Below, one piece after another: positions 53,650 through 61,462 of a DNA stretch of 64,000 bases; the first letter of the stretch is position 1; each line of letters starts with the position of its first letter. The position numbers and the translations under genes were made by a program. The stretch spans positions 124,001 through 188,000 of the forward strand of contig JACKNX010000005.1 in assembly GCA_024234635.1 (NCBI GenBank), in the 5' to 3' direction. Below the pieces are notes generated by a model, which saw only the letters and a program-made list of their open reading frames with translations, made no database searches and was not told the origin of the DNA. Origin of the DNA: Pseudomonadales bacterium. GTDB lineage: Bacteria > Pseudomonadota > Gammaproteobacteria > Pseudomonadales > Azotimanducaceae.

Positions 53650-54912
53650 ATGAGCCGGAAGATCATCAACCATTCCGACCTGGCGCCGGCGCAGTGTTTC
53701 GACGCCGGGCGCTATCTGTCGGCGCACCTGCTCGCGGACGAGTTCGATCACATCTTCGCCAACTGCTGGCTGCTCGCCGGGGTTGCCCGGGACCTAAGCC
53801 GCACCGGCGACTACCTGGTGTTCACCATTGGCACGCAGCAGATCCTGATCACGCGCCTCCAGGACGGCAGCCTGCGCGCCTTCCACAACACCTGCCAGCA
53901 CCGCGGCATGCAGCTTGTTGCCGATGAACGCGGCAACGCCCGGCACTTTCGCTGCGCATACCACGCCTGGACCTATGCCGGTGACGGCAGCCTGAAGGCG
54001 GTGCCGCACCGTGACCAGTTCAGCGCCGGGCTGGATGCCGATGCCCGCGGACTGGCGCCGGTGCACGTGGACACCTGGAATGGTCTCCTGTTCGTGCATA
54101 TGGGCGCGCAGCCGCCATCGCTACGCAGCTTCCTCGGCGCCGCCGCCGAACAGCTTGCGGCGTACGACTTTGCTGCCATGCAGGTCGTGGAGGACCAGAC
54201 GTGCCATCTCAACTGCAACTGGAAAGCCGTGGTGGACAACTTCGGCGAGCTCTACCACGTCGACTTCCTGCACCCGCAGCACCGGCGTTTCGTCGACTGC
54301 TGCAATGACGAGGTGCACCTGTTTGCCAACGGCCACACCGGCGTCCAGGTACCCGGCGCGACAGTCAACCCACGCTTCCCGATCCCACGGGAACCGACCG
54401 ACCTGCTGGCCGCGCAGCTTCAGTCGGTGGGTCTGAACCCCGCCGACTACACGAACCGCATCGCGGACATACGCGCCGCCGTCCAGCAACGCAAACGGGC
54501 GCTGGCGCAGGAATCGGGGCGCGATCTCGGCGCTTTCACGGACGCCCAGCTTACCGACGCCTGGCAGTACAACCTGTTTCCAAACACGGTGTTGTCCTTC
54601 GGTATGGACTACCTGTGGATACTGCGACCGCGGCCGCATGCCACGGACCCGGGACGCTGCGAGTTCGACAAGATCACCCTCGAACGCAGGGACACGGCAG
54701 TGCCGCGCCCCGAACGCGACACGTTTCCGTACGATGCCGTCGTGCGCGGTGAGAAGACCATGACCATCACGATCGACCAGGACGTGGAACTGTTGAGCGC
54801 CGTGCAGACCGGCATGCAGTCGCGGGGTTTCAGGACCACATGGTTGTCCGACGAAGAGCTGCGCGTGCAACACTTTCATGCGCAGTGGGAACGTTGCATG
54901 GCGACCCGATAG
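53650..54912 (+). CDS. Rieske non-haem iron oxygenase, alpha subunit
   Basis: 420 residues from the ATG at 53650 with GGAG upstream. The Rieske cluster is CQHRGMQLV and CAYHAWTYAG (C-x-H...C-x2-H). The mononuclear iron site is NFGELYHVDFLHPQH with the bridging acidic residue, and the C-terminal catalytic domain is full length. It is expected to hydroxylate or demethylate an aromatic or amine substrate with a reductase not encoded here. Single gene; its 3' end marks the left edge of the integron-cassette region. Confidence 0.9.
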   Translation: MSRKIINHSDLAPAQCFDAGRYLSAHLLADEFDHIFANCWLLAGVARDLSRTGDYLVFTIGTQQILITRLQDGSLRAFHNTCQHRGMQLVADERGNARHFRCAYHAWTYAGDGSLKAVPHRDQFSAGLDADARGLAPVHVDTWNGLLFVHMGAQPPSLRSFLGAAAEQLAAYDFAAMQVVEDQTCHLNCNWKAVVDNFGELYHVDFLHPQHRRFVDCCNDEVHLFANGHTGVQVPGATVNPRFPIPREPTDLLAAQLQSVGLNPADYTNRIADIRAAVQQRKRALAQESGRDLGAFTDAQLTDAWQYNLFPNTVLSFGMDYLWILRPRPHATDPGRCEFDKITLERRDTAVPRPERDTFPYDAVVRGEKTMTITIDQDVELLSAVQTGMQSRGFRTTWLSDEELRVQHFHAQWERCMATR

Positions 54913-55178
54913 GCACCGCGACCACAGCCGATCGGGCAGCGAATACCAGAGCTTTGCGGCCACCAGCGTCCGCCGGCGCAAACACAGACCACCGGAAAAG
55001 CCTATGGGCGGTATACGGACCATCGGGTCGAAGTGCTCCGACTACCGGGCATTGGCATCGACCATCAGGCGACCGCGCAGGTGCACCAAAGGTGAACAAC
55101 CGAACAGCTTTCCGGCCAGCAAGCTAGAAATAGAGCAAAATTTGCGCTGGAGCGTTTGTAGTAAGCCGTACGATGCCC

Positions 55179-55640
55179 CTAGCTCTTCCCCGAACGAAGC
55201 ACTGTTCCGCCGTTGTTCTCGACTCGCCAGTCTTCTCCCTGGGTGTAAAGCGTGCGCCCACTATCCGGGTAGTGACAAACGTCGCAGCTTGAGCGCGTGC
55301 CAGCAACAAGGTATGAGCAAGCCTGCGACGAACGATTGATGAGGTGATGTGCATTCGGAATGCCTGCCGGCCAACAAGCAGCGTCGCCGGGATGGAAGAT
55401 ATGCTCCCCATCGTTTTCAACCAGAATTGCTTCGCCTGAAAGCATGAACAGGCACTCATCTTCCTTCTCGTGCCAATGTCTCTTTGATGACCGGGCGCCC
55501 TGCTCAAGCGCCTGTACGCGGGCGCCGTACTGGCTGATACCGCCACCGTCCGACAGCTTTTCAGTGGAGTAGACGGCTTTTCTACCGTCATGTTCCGAAG
55601 TGGCAATCTCCGGGTTGATCGTACCGGCTCGGATGATCAT
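55179..55640 (-). CDS. Cupin-domain protein
   Basis: 153 residues. Metal-type cupin motifs are visible: KRHWHEKEDECLFMLSGEAI (G-x5-HxH-x3-E-like) and HIFHPGDAACWPAGIPNAHH. The tail CDVCHYPDSGRTLYTQGEDW is often seen on such cupins. Function unknown; the family includes isomerases and dioxygenases. It appears AT-richer than the chromosomal genes on its left and may be a cassette or otherwise acquired. A 20-base gap separates it from the IS5-type relic. The 54913-55178 gap shows no gene. Confidence 0.8.
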   Translation of the reverse strand: MIIRAGTINPEIATSEHDGRKAVYSTEKLSDGGGISQYGARVQALEQGARSSKRHWHEKEDECLFMLSGEAILVENDGEHIFHPGDAACWPAGIPNAHHLINRSSQACSYLVAGTRSSCDVCHYPDSGRTLYTQGEDWRVENNGGTVLRSGKS

Positions 55641-55660
55641 TTACCTCTCTTTACCCTCGG

Positions 55661-56013
55661 CAGATTGCTGCAACATGTACACTCATCAATCGAATCCTGG
55701 AGATTTTTCGATAACCTCACAAAATGAGATCTGGTCAAAGCGAGGTGGATATCGACCACTGATTGATGGTCTTCCGTGAAAAAAACTCTGAAATCACCAC
55801 CATCTGCTCACTGGCAGGTGCCGTTCTGGTCCTCCTCATAGCGCTTCCACCAATTCGCGTATCCGACACAGGGGAAGATGTTTGGGAGCCCGATCTTGCG
55901 GCGAGACATAACTGAAAAGCGAATCGCTCTGGTCTGTCACTCCGCGCACCAGGTTCCTGAGTCAGCCGGCTCGAAGTATCGTCAACTTTCCAAGAGGGTC
56001 TTGCAGCAACGTG
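55661..56013. mobile_element. Internally deleted IS5-type relic (MITE-like)
   Basis: 353 bp. The left part (55665 to about 55775) aligns with the left end of the IS5-family element beginning 56524, for example shared TCATCAATCGA. The right part (about 55841-56013) aligns with the end at 57668-57842, for example shared GAATCGCTCTGGTCTGTC. The transposase middle is missing. Its own ends are CAGATTGCTGCAACA and, reverse-complemented, CACGTTGCTGCAAGA (12 of 15 match), so it derives from a sibling of the neighbouring IS. No target duplication retained; CTAG follows the right end. It fills the 55641-56032 gap. Confidence 0.8.
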
Positions 56014-56032
56014 CTAGGCGGCGTCGTGAAGA

Positions 56033-56485
56033 CTATCTGAGCAGCGGCTGAAAAATCTCGAATCTCCTGCCACCAGGATACTTGTTCATGACATTCAATA
56101 AATACGGCCTAAGCCCAGGCCATTTGGATAGCTTCACTGTCACATCAGCGCAATAGATTTGATACATCGTTTTATCGATTTGTCCTTGCTCATATGCGAT
56201 CGCCGTGGTCAGCCAGATTCCAGCCAAGAGAAGACCAAAACTCTCTACCTTCTCGTCTTCTTCTGGAGATTGTGCAACGTAGTTTTGATGACGAAGCCTT
56301 GCCACCAACTCGGCTATCTGGGGATCTGCCGCTATGAGTGAATAGAGGTGAGAATATTGTTGTTGCAGCTCCCGAGCCCCGCCTGCTGTCGTTATCTGGT
56401 TAGTCTGAGAAATCTGTTTTCCCAGATACAAAAGAGTAACGACGACCGCAACAGCCGCAGTTATCTCGCCAATAGCACCTATCAT
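56033..56485 (-). CDS. Membrane-anchored protein, cassette-borne, reverse oriented
   Basis: 150 residues. The N-terminal membrane helix is IGEITAAVAVVVTLLYLGKQ, with a preceding MIGA and a following QISQTNQ; the remaining soluble part is helical (LQQQYSHLYSLIAADPQIAELV). It is clearly the same type as the protein at 60921 (GxxGExxxAxAVVxxLLYLxxQ). No function recognised. Stop codon 20 bases after the relic's right end and start about 30 bases before an attC-like GCCCAAC: a tight, cassette-like fit but opposite to the two plus-strand cassettes. Confidence 0.75.
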   Translation of the reverse strand: MIGAIGEITAAVAVVVTLLYLGKQISQTNQITTAGGARELQQQYSHLYSLIAADPQIAELVARLRHQNYVAQSPEEDEKVESFGLLLAGIWLTTAIAYEQGQIDKTMYQIYCADVTVKLSKWPGLRPYLLNVMNKYPGGRRFEIFQPLLR

Positions 56486-56520
56486 CTCCCAGTTAATGGC
56501 AATGTCTCCTAGAAGCCCAA

Positions 56521-57842
56521 CCGGACGCTGAAAAATGGGTATTCATCAATCGAGTCTCGGTAATCAATCGAGAGCATGAAATCTGAACATGCTGGTCGAA
56601 GCGGGATGGAATTCGACCGTCGATAGACGATCGTTCCTGACAATTTCCTGTACCCAATGGCATCAGCGCGGCATCGGGTATCGCTTTCACTCCACTCACA
56701 CCGAATCCACCAGCTTGCATAGTCGAACCAGGTTGTAAGCCGCCATCACCAACAGGTAGTGCTGACGGACATTCGACAGGCCGCGATATTTTGTCTGCCG
56801 TAATCCCCCAATCTGCTTTGCCCACCCAAAAGCCTCGTCGATGCGCTTTCGTATCCGCTGGTTGATGACATAGCCCTCATGACGCGTCGTTCGGCCATCG
56901 ATGGCCGACCCACCGCGTCGATTACTATTTTGGGCAACGTGGGGAGTCACCCTCGATTCCCGGAGTGCACTCACGAAGCCCTGGGTGTCATAGCCCTTAT
57001 CTGCGCCAACCGTCGCGCCCGACTTCAGGTGTGTCGCCATCTCCGCGGCCGTCTCCCGCTCAGCAGTGCCGGTCGCCAGCGTCAGGTCTGCGTCGACCAA
57101 CAAGCCGTTACGGTTCTCCATCATCGTATGTCCCGTATAGCTGGGCCGGGCTGCAATGCCATGGCTCTTCGATGCCAGACGGGAGTCAGGATCCGTTCGG
57201 GATGCATGGGTATCGTTCTTGCGGCTTTCGCCGTGGAAATTCCTGCCGGCATTTCGGCCCACGCCATCCGGGTTGTCGTCGTCATGCCCATCTTTGCGGC
57301 GGACGCTCTTCTGCGAAGCCCAGGCCGCGATCAGCGTGCCGTCGACACTGAAATGACCATCCGACAGCAGATGCCTACGCCGGGCCAGATCAACGATATG
57401 GCCGAACAGTTCCTTGCCGATGTCTGCACTGGCTAGCCGATCCCGATTCTTGGAGAACGTTGAGGCGTTCCAGACCTTCTCGTCGATACCAAGACCGACG
57501 AACCACCGGAACAGCAGGTTGTAGTCCAACTGTTCCATGAGCTGTCGTTCAGAGCGGATCGTGTACAGACATTGCAGGAGCGAGGCACGGATCAGCCGTT
57601 CCGGAGGAATCGACGGCCGACCAACTTCGGCGTACATGGCGTCCAGCGTTGAATCCATGTTGGTGAGCACTTCATCCACCAACTTCCGCATCCGGCGCAG
57701 GGGATGATGTTTCGGAACTCGGTCTTCCAGCGAGACATAGCTGAACAGTGAATCGCTCTGGTCTGTCTCTCCGCGCATCAGGTTCCCCAGTCAGGCAGCT
57801 CGTTGTATTGTCAGCCTTCCGAGGGGTTTTTTCAGCATCCTG
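56521..57842. mobile_element. IS5-family insertion sequence, inserted in an attC site
   Basis: About 1322 bp. The left end is CCGGACGCTGAAAAA (56521-56535) and the right end, reverse-complemented, is CAGGATGCTGAAAAA (13 of 15 match). It carries one transposase on the minus strand. The left flank is CCAA and the right flank CTAA, close to the YTAR target of IS5 but not an exact duplication. The left flank also contains GCCCAAC (56515-56521), which looks like an attC R'' core, and the right flank carries the rest of that attC. Confidence 0.85.
56696..57778 (-). CDS. IS5-family transposase
   Basis: 360 residues, full length. The start MRGETDQSDSLFSYVSLEDR and RVPKHHPLRRMRKLVDEVL are classic for IS5 transposases. 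The DDE frame shows FSVDGTLIAAWAS (first Asp), VGADKGYDTQGFVSAL (second Asp) and a C-terminal NQRIRKRIDEAFGWAKQIGG (Glu). No frameshift seen, so the element may still be active. Between its stop and the left IR (56536-56695) is ordinary IS tail sequence. Confidence 0.93.
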   Translation of the reverse strand: MRGETDQSDSLFSYVSLEDRVPKHHPLRRMRKLVDEVLTNMDSTLDAMYAEVGRPSIPPERLIRASLLQCLYTIRSERQLMEQLDYNLLFRWFVGLGIDEKVWNASTFSKNRDRLASADIGKELFGHIVDLARRRHLLSDGHFSVDGTLIAAWASQKSVRRKDGHDDDNPDGVGRNAGRNFHGESRKNDTHASRTDPDSRLASKSHGIAARPSYTGHTMMENRNGLLVDADLTLATGTAERETAAEMATHLKSGATVGADKGYDTQGFVSALRESRVTPHVAQNSNRRGGSAIDGRTTRHEGYVINQRIRKRIDEAFGWAKQIGGLRQTKYRGLSNVRQHYLLVMAAYNLVRLCKLVDSV

Positions 57843-57909
57843 CTAACAAGCGCATGCAGACGGACGCTCCGCTCGCTACGCGAGCTGTGCGCCGCTGATG
57901 CGGGGCGTT
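57843..57909 (+). repeat. attC site 1, left part and core (interrupted)
   Basis: After removal of the IS1182-family element (57910-59694), CTAAC (57843-57847) and GTTAGAT (57907-57909 plus 59698-59701) bound an imperfect inverted repeat. Arms read CTAAC-AAG-CGCATGCAGACGGACGC and, from the other side, CTAAC-GCCC-CGCATCAGCGGCGC, matching with single unpaired bases (G, A and A) as in real attC extrahelical bases. The R' core GTTAGAT is split by the IS at GTT. Confidence 0.8.
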
Positions 57910-59694
57910 GAGGCTGTAGAAAAACCCCTGATTCCGCCACCGCGCTTTGTTTTCCTGAGGTAGAATTCCGCTGTCTTGTTAGACGGGGAAGAAGATGCCG
58001 CGATTCAAGCCGATTGAACGTGGAATGAAGCTGATTCCCGTCGATATTCAGGAGCAGATCCAGCCTGGCACCTTCGAGCACGCACTCTGCAAGCTGATCG
58101 ATGACGAATTGGATCTTTCCCGCCTGCGATCCCGCATCCAGAACGACGCCTGTGGTGCACCAGCGTACGACCCCGCCGTACTTCTCAAGATCATCCTGCT
58201 TGCGTACTCGCGTGGCATCCTCAGCTCCCGGAAGATGGCAAACGCCTGCGATCAGGTCGTGCTGTTCATGGCCGTTTCCGGGGATAGCCATCCCCACTTC
58301 ACCACCATCGCTCATTTTGTTGCGACGCTGGGCGATGAGATCGCCCGCCTGTTCCAGGAAGTGTTGCTGGTCTGCCAGCGCATGCGCCTGATCGGCAAGG
58401 AACTGTTTGCGATCGATGGGGTGAAGTTGCCCTCCAACGCGGCCAAGTCCCGCAGTGGCACCCGGGCGGACTTCGAGCGCCAGGCGCAGAAGATGGAGAA
58501 AGCGGTCAAGGCAATGATGAAGGAACACCGCCGACTGGATGATGCCGGCGAAGCGGACGCATCAGATCGCATGAAGCAACAGGCCGCCCGGCTGAAGAAG
58601 GAAGCAACGCAGGTCAGGGAATGGCTGAGCGAGCATCCCAAGGATCGAACCAGCGCCAAGGGCGCCGTACGCCTGTCGAACCGGACGGACAATGAATCGG
58701 CCAAAATGGCCACGGACAAAGGGGTGGTACAGGGCTACACCGGGGTGGCAGCCGTCGACGCGGCCCATCAAGTGATTGTGGCCGCCCAGGCCCATGGCAG
58801 CGGCTCCGAGCAGGAGACGCTGATTCCGATAGTCGATGCGAGCGACGCGCACCGTACGCGGAAGACGGTCATCTGTGCGGACTCGGGTTACCACAGTGAA
58901 GCCAACCTGCAGGCCCTGGCGGAGCGCAAGGTACCGGCCTTCATCTGCGACAAGGGGTATCGGGACCGGGACCCCCGCTACGCGGGACGTGAACATCACA
59001 CGGCGAAGCCGGATGCGCTGTGGAACAAGGGTGGCAAAGGCGAGGAGAAACCGAAGGGGTTGTTCAAGCCAGCGGACTTCACCCTGGCAACGGACCACAG
59101 CCACGCTATCTGTCCGGCCGGCAAACGCCTGTACCGAAGCGGGAGCAATGTGACGGTCGGCGGTCACCGGGCGCTCGCCTTCAAGGGTACGGTGCGCGAC
59201 TGCGAGAACTGCCCCTTGCGGTCCCGATGCTTGCGGAATCCGGAAACGAGCCGGGTTCGGCAGGTGGCGTTCCGTCAGGAGAAGCGGCGAACGGCGCCGT
59301 CGCAGACGGAGCGGATGAAACACCGCATCGACAGCGAGGCAGGCCGGCGGATGATCGGGTTACGGTTCGCGACCGTGGAGCCGGTGTTTGGCAACCTGCG
59401 GTCGAACAAGGGACTGAATCGGTTTACGCTGCGTGGGCAGGCAAAGGTGGATGGGCAGTGGAAGCTGTACTGTGTGGTGCACAACATCGAGAAGCTGGCA
59501 CATCATGGGTACGGCGAGACAGCGAGGCGATGAGGCGGATGCAACGCGAACGGATCACGCCATAGCGCTGCGGATCTGACAAAGGCATCAATACCGCAAT
59601 CGTTCGAATTTCTTCCGCAAGGAGTTCCCGATGAAATCAGGCAAGGCACGAACTACCGATCCCGCCGTTCTAAATCGGATTTTTCTACAGCCTC
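57910..59694. mobile_element. IS1182-family insertion sequence, inserted in attC core
   Basis: 1785 bp. Left end GAGGCTGTAGAAAAACCC (57910-57927); right end, reverse-complemented, GAGGCTGTAGAAAAATCC (59677-59694), 17 of 18 match. It is flanked by GTT on both sides (57907-57909 and 59695-59697), and the right flank completes GTTAGAT, the R' core of attC 1. One intact transposase on the plus strand. The 184-bp tail between the transposase stop and the next gene is IS end plus the attC core. Confidence 0.88.
57995..59533 (+). CDS. IS1182-family transposase
   Basis: 512 residues. MPRFKPIERGMKLIPVDIQE is a typical start. The DDE region contains ELFAIDGVKLPSNAAK, KTVICADSGYHSEANLQALA and CENCPLRSRCLRNPETSRVR (a cysteine-rich insert common in the family), and the C-terminal helix with Glu (RFATVEPVFGNLRSNKGLNR). 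No internal stop. Preceded by a plausible RBS and the left IR 85 bases upstream. Intact, so potentially active. Confidence 0.93.
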   Translation: MPRFKPIERGMKLIPVDIQEQIQPGTFEHALCKLIDDELDLSRLRSRIQNDACGAPAYDPAVLLKIILLAYSRGILSSRKMANACDQVVLFMAVSGDSHPHFTTIAHFVATLGDEIARLFQEVLLVCQRMRLIGKELFAIDGVKLPSNAAKSRSGTRADFERQAQKMEKAVKAMMKEHRRLDDAGEADASDRMKQQAARLKKEATQVREWLSEHPKDRTSAKGAVRLSNRTDNESAKMATDKGVVQGYTGVAAVDAAHQVIVAAQAHGSGSEQETLIPIVDASDAHRTRKTVICADSGYHSEANLQALAERKVPAFICDKGYRDRDPRYAGREHHTAKPDALWNKGGKGEEKPKGLFKPADFTLATDHSHAICPAGKRLYRSGSNVTVGGHRALAFKGTVRDCENCPLRSRCLRNPETSRVRQVAFRQEKRRTAPSQTERMKHRIDSEAGRRMIGLRFATVEPVFGNLRSNKGLNRFTLRGQAKVDGQWKLYCVVHNIEKLAHHGYGETARR

Positions 59695-59701
59695 GTTAGA
59701 T
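59695..59701 (+). repeat. attC site 1, R' core half (GTTAGAT)
   Basis: GTTAGAT fits the GTTRRRY integron core. It is 16 bases before the start of the nuclease cassette, as expected for a cassette boundary. The remainder of the site lies at 57843-57909 across the IS1182-family element. Confidence 0.75.
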
Positions 59702-59717
59702 TTCACGGAGACTCCGA

Positions 59718-60806
59718 GTGTTTCGCGTAGATATCGAAAACAAAAGGCTGATTGAGCTGACGCCGACCGGTTTTACTGCAATGGGGCTTCGTGAACGCTT
59801 CGATATCCAGGAGTGGATAGAAAAGTCACCGTCGATACTTGGAGAACAGCTGCTAGTAATCGGGAAAGAGCTCACCCTGGAGTCCGGACGGCGATTAGAC
59901 CTACTGGCGATCGATAAGAGTGCGTCCCTTGTCGTGATCGAGTTAAAAAGAGATGACACAGGCGCTTCTGCGGAATGGCAGGCAATTAAATACGCTTCCT
60001 ATTGCTCGAATCTAACCATCGAAGAAATATTCAGCCAACTCGCTCGCTATCGCGAGCTGGCGGAGGGCGAGGCGGAAAAATTGGTTGAGGAATTCATCGA
60101 CGCCGATTTTGAGAACCTGAATGCTAGCCAACGAATTATCCTCGCAGCGAAGGAATTCCACTCCGAGGTCATATCTGCAGTCCTCTGGTTGCGCGAATTC
60201 GGGGTCAATATTCAATGCACCCGACTGGCGCCGTACGTAGATGCGGATAACGCATTATTCATCAAGCCGGAAATCATCATTCCTTTGCCCGAAGCCAGGG
60301 ATTACATAGAGCGAAAAGAGCAAAAGCGAAGAGTCGCAGCGACATCGCAATCCGAATGGACCGGTTACTGGTTCGTGAACGTTGGAGAAGGAGAGCACCG
60401 CACCTGGGACGATAACGTTAAGTACGGCTTTGTTGGCGCAGGCCAAGGTAGAAGGTATTCGAGCGCACTAAAGCGACTTAAAGTTGGGGACAAGCTCTAT
60501 GCTTATGCGGCCGGCCTTGGCTATGTTGGGTTCGGGCAAGTCATATCTTCCGCAGTACCAATTCGCGAGTTCGTTGTCGAAGAATCCGGGGTTCCCCTGC
60601 TTGAAGAGAATTTGACAGCCGCAAATCCATCTGAAAATGCCGACGACGACGAGCTCTGCGAATGGGTTGTCGGCGTCAAATGGGAAAAGACGGTGCCTTT
60701 TTCAAAGGCGAAAACTTTCACAGGGGTTTTCGCCAATCAGAATATCGTTTGCAAGTTGCGCAACGAGCAGACTTTGCGATTTGTTCAAAAGGAATTTGGA
60801 GAGTGA
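59718..60806 (+). CDS. Cassette-borne PD-(D/E)XK nuclease (NucS-like) with EVE/PUA-like C-terminal domain
   Basis: 362 residues. The N-terminal domain (about 1-130) shows a RecB/NucS-type site: Asp61 (GRRLDLLAID), Glu75-Leu-Lys77 (VVIELKRDD) and QxxxY (Gln87, Tyr91 in WQAIKYASYC). It lacks other NucS regions. From about 213 a second domain (TGYWFVNVGEGEHRTWDDN, LKVGDKLYAYAAGLGYVGFG and QVISSAVP) fits an EVE/PUA-like fold, a reader of modified bases. I infer a modification-dependent nuclease, possibly anti-phage; activity is untested. It lies between attC cores, so it is a mobile cassette. It appears AT-richer than flanking chromosomal genes. Confidence 0.75.
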   Translation: MFRVDIENKRLIELTPTGFTAMGLRERFDIQEWIEKSPSILGEQLLVIGKELTLESGRRLDLLAIDKSASLVVIELKRDDTGASAEWQAIKYASYCSNLTIEEIFSQLARYRELAEGEAEKLVEEFIDADFENLNASQRIILAAKEFHSEVISAVLWLREFGVNIQCTRLAPYVDADNALFIKPEIIIPLPEARDYIERKEQKRRVAATSQSEWTGYWFVNVGEGEHRTWDDNVKYGFVGAGQGRRYSSALKRLKVGDKLYAYAAGLGYVGFGQVISSAVPIREFVVEESGVPLLEENLTAANPSENADDDELCEWVVGVKWEKTVPFSKAKTFTGVFANQNIVCKLRNEQTLRFVQKEFGE

Positions 60807-60807
60807 A

Positions 60808-60903
60808 ATCTAACATCCTGTTGAGCCTGACACTTGACGGCTCCTTCCCTGCGCTGCCGCTTCGGTCGGTCGCCGTCAAGTGCAGGTTAACAGGGCGTTA
60901 GGC
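60808..60903 (+). repeat. attC site 2, intact (96 bp)
   Basis: R'' ATCTAAC (60808-60814) and R' GTTAGGC (60897-60903). The arms pair: CTAAC-AT-CCTGTT-GAG-CCTG-A-CACTTGACGGC against CTAAC-GC-CCTGTT-AA-CCTG-CACTTGACGGC, with the extra A as an extrahelical base and a G-C-rich tip loop. It begins one base after the nuclease stop and ends 17 bases before the next gene start, a textbook cassette junction. Confidence 0.9.
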
Positions 60904-60920
60904 GTCTCGGAGCCATATTC

Positions 60921-61433
60921 GTGAACTGGGAGGCAATAGGAGCAGTAGGAGAGACAGTCGGAGCGCTTGCAGTAGTCATATCGCTTTTGTATCTGGCGAT
61001 CCAATTACGAAACCAAAATCGTGAATCGCAAATGGCAGCGGCGCACGAAGTTCTTGCCGCGTTTCGTGGGATGCAAACCCCATTGCAAGACCCAGGTTTA
61101 GCAAAACTCTGGGAGAAAGCCGTTCTAGATTTTGGGTCTCTGGATGGCTGTGAGAGGATTCAAATTTTTGGTGTGGTGGGGCCGATGCTGCGAGTGTGGG
61201 AAGAAGCCTACGTTCAATTCAGAAGTGGCCGATTAGACGACGAAACCTGGGAAATGATGAACTCTCAATTCATCGACATCATGTCAATGCAGGCTTTCCC
61301 AGACTTCTGGGATAAACGCAGGCACGTGTATATGAGACGCTTTGCAGATTATGTCGATTCTCTCGACCGAGGTGAGGATCGATTCATTGGTTTGTATCAA
61401 GCAAGTGACGCCAGTGCGCCGCCTAACTTGTAG
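60921..61433 (+). CDS. Cassette-borne membrane-anchored protein
   Basis: 170 residues. The N-terminal helix is IGAVGETVGALAVVISLLYL then AIQLRNQNRESQ, followed by a soluble helical domain with YVQFRSGRLDDETWEMMNSQ and FWDKRRHVYMRRFADYVDSL. Same family as 56033 but only moderately similar in the soluble part; this family is one I recognise as frequent in integron cassettes but of unknown function. It is bounded by attC 2 on the left and the truncated attC 3 on the right. Confidence 0.8.
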   Translation: MNWEAIGAVGETVGALAVVISLLYLAIQLRNQNRESQMAAAHEVLAAFRGMQTPLQDPGLAKLWEKAVLDFGSLDGCERIQIFGVVGPMLRVWEEAYVQFRSGRLDDETWEMMNSQFIDIMSMQAFPDFWDKRRHVYMRRFADYVDSLDRGEDRFIGLYQASDASAPPNL

Positions 61434-61462
61434 CTGGAGCGAACGCGGCGCTTCCTTCGGTC
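61421..61462 (+). repeat. attC site 3, left half only
   Basis: GCCTAAC (61421-61427) overlaps the end of the 60921 gene and is followed by TTGTAGCTGGAGCGAACGCG, which looks like a normal L''/arm sequence. No matching GTTRRRY right core occurs downstream; similarity ends near 61462. The site is truncated, and 61463-61784 shows no gene, only a possible relic (an ATG frame near 61501, MPRPGPALLVTPFLCWRKSR) and another GCCCAAC at 61611. Confidence 0.6.

Noticed and set aside
55661..57842. Composite transposon made of the IS5 relic, the 56033 gene and the intact IS5
   Set aside because: The two IS forms have different terminal repeats and no common outer target duplication; cassette boundaries explain the gene better.
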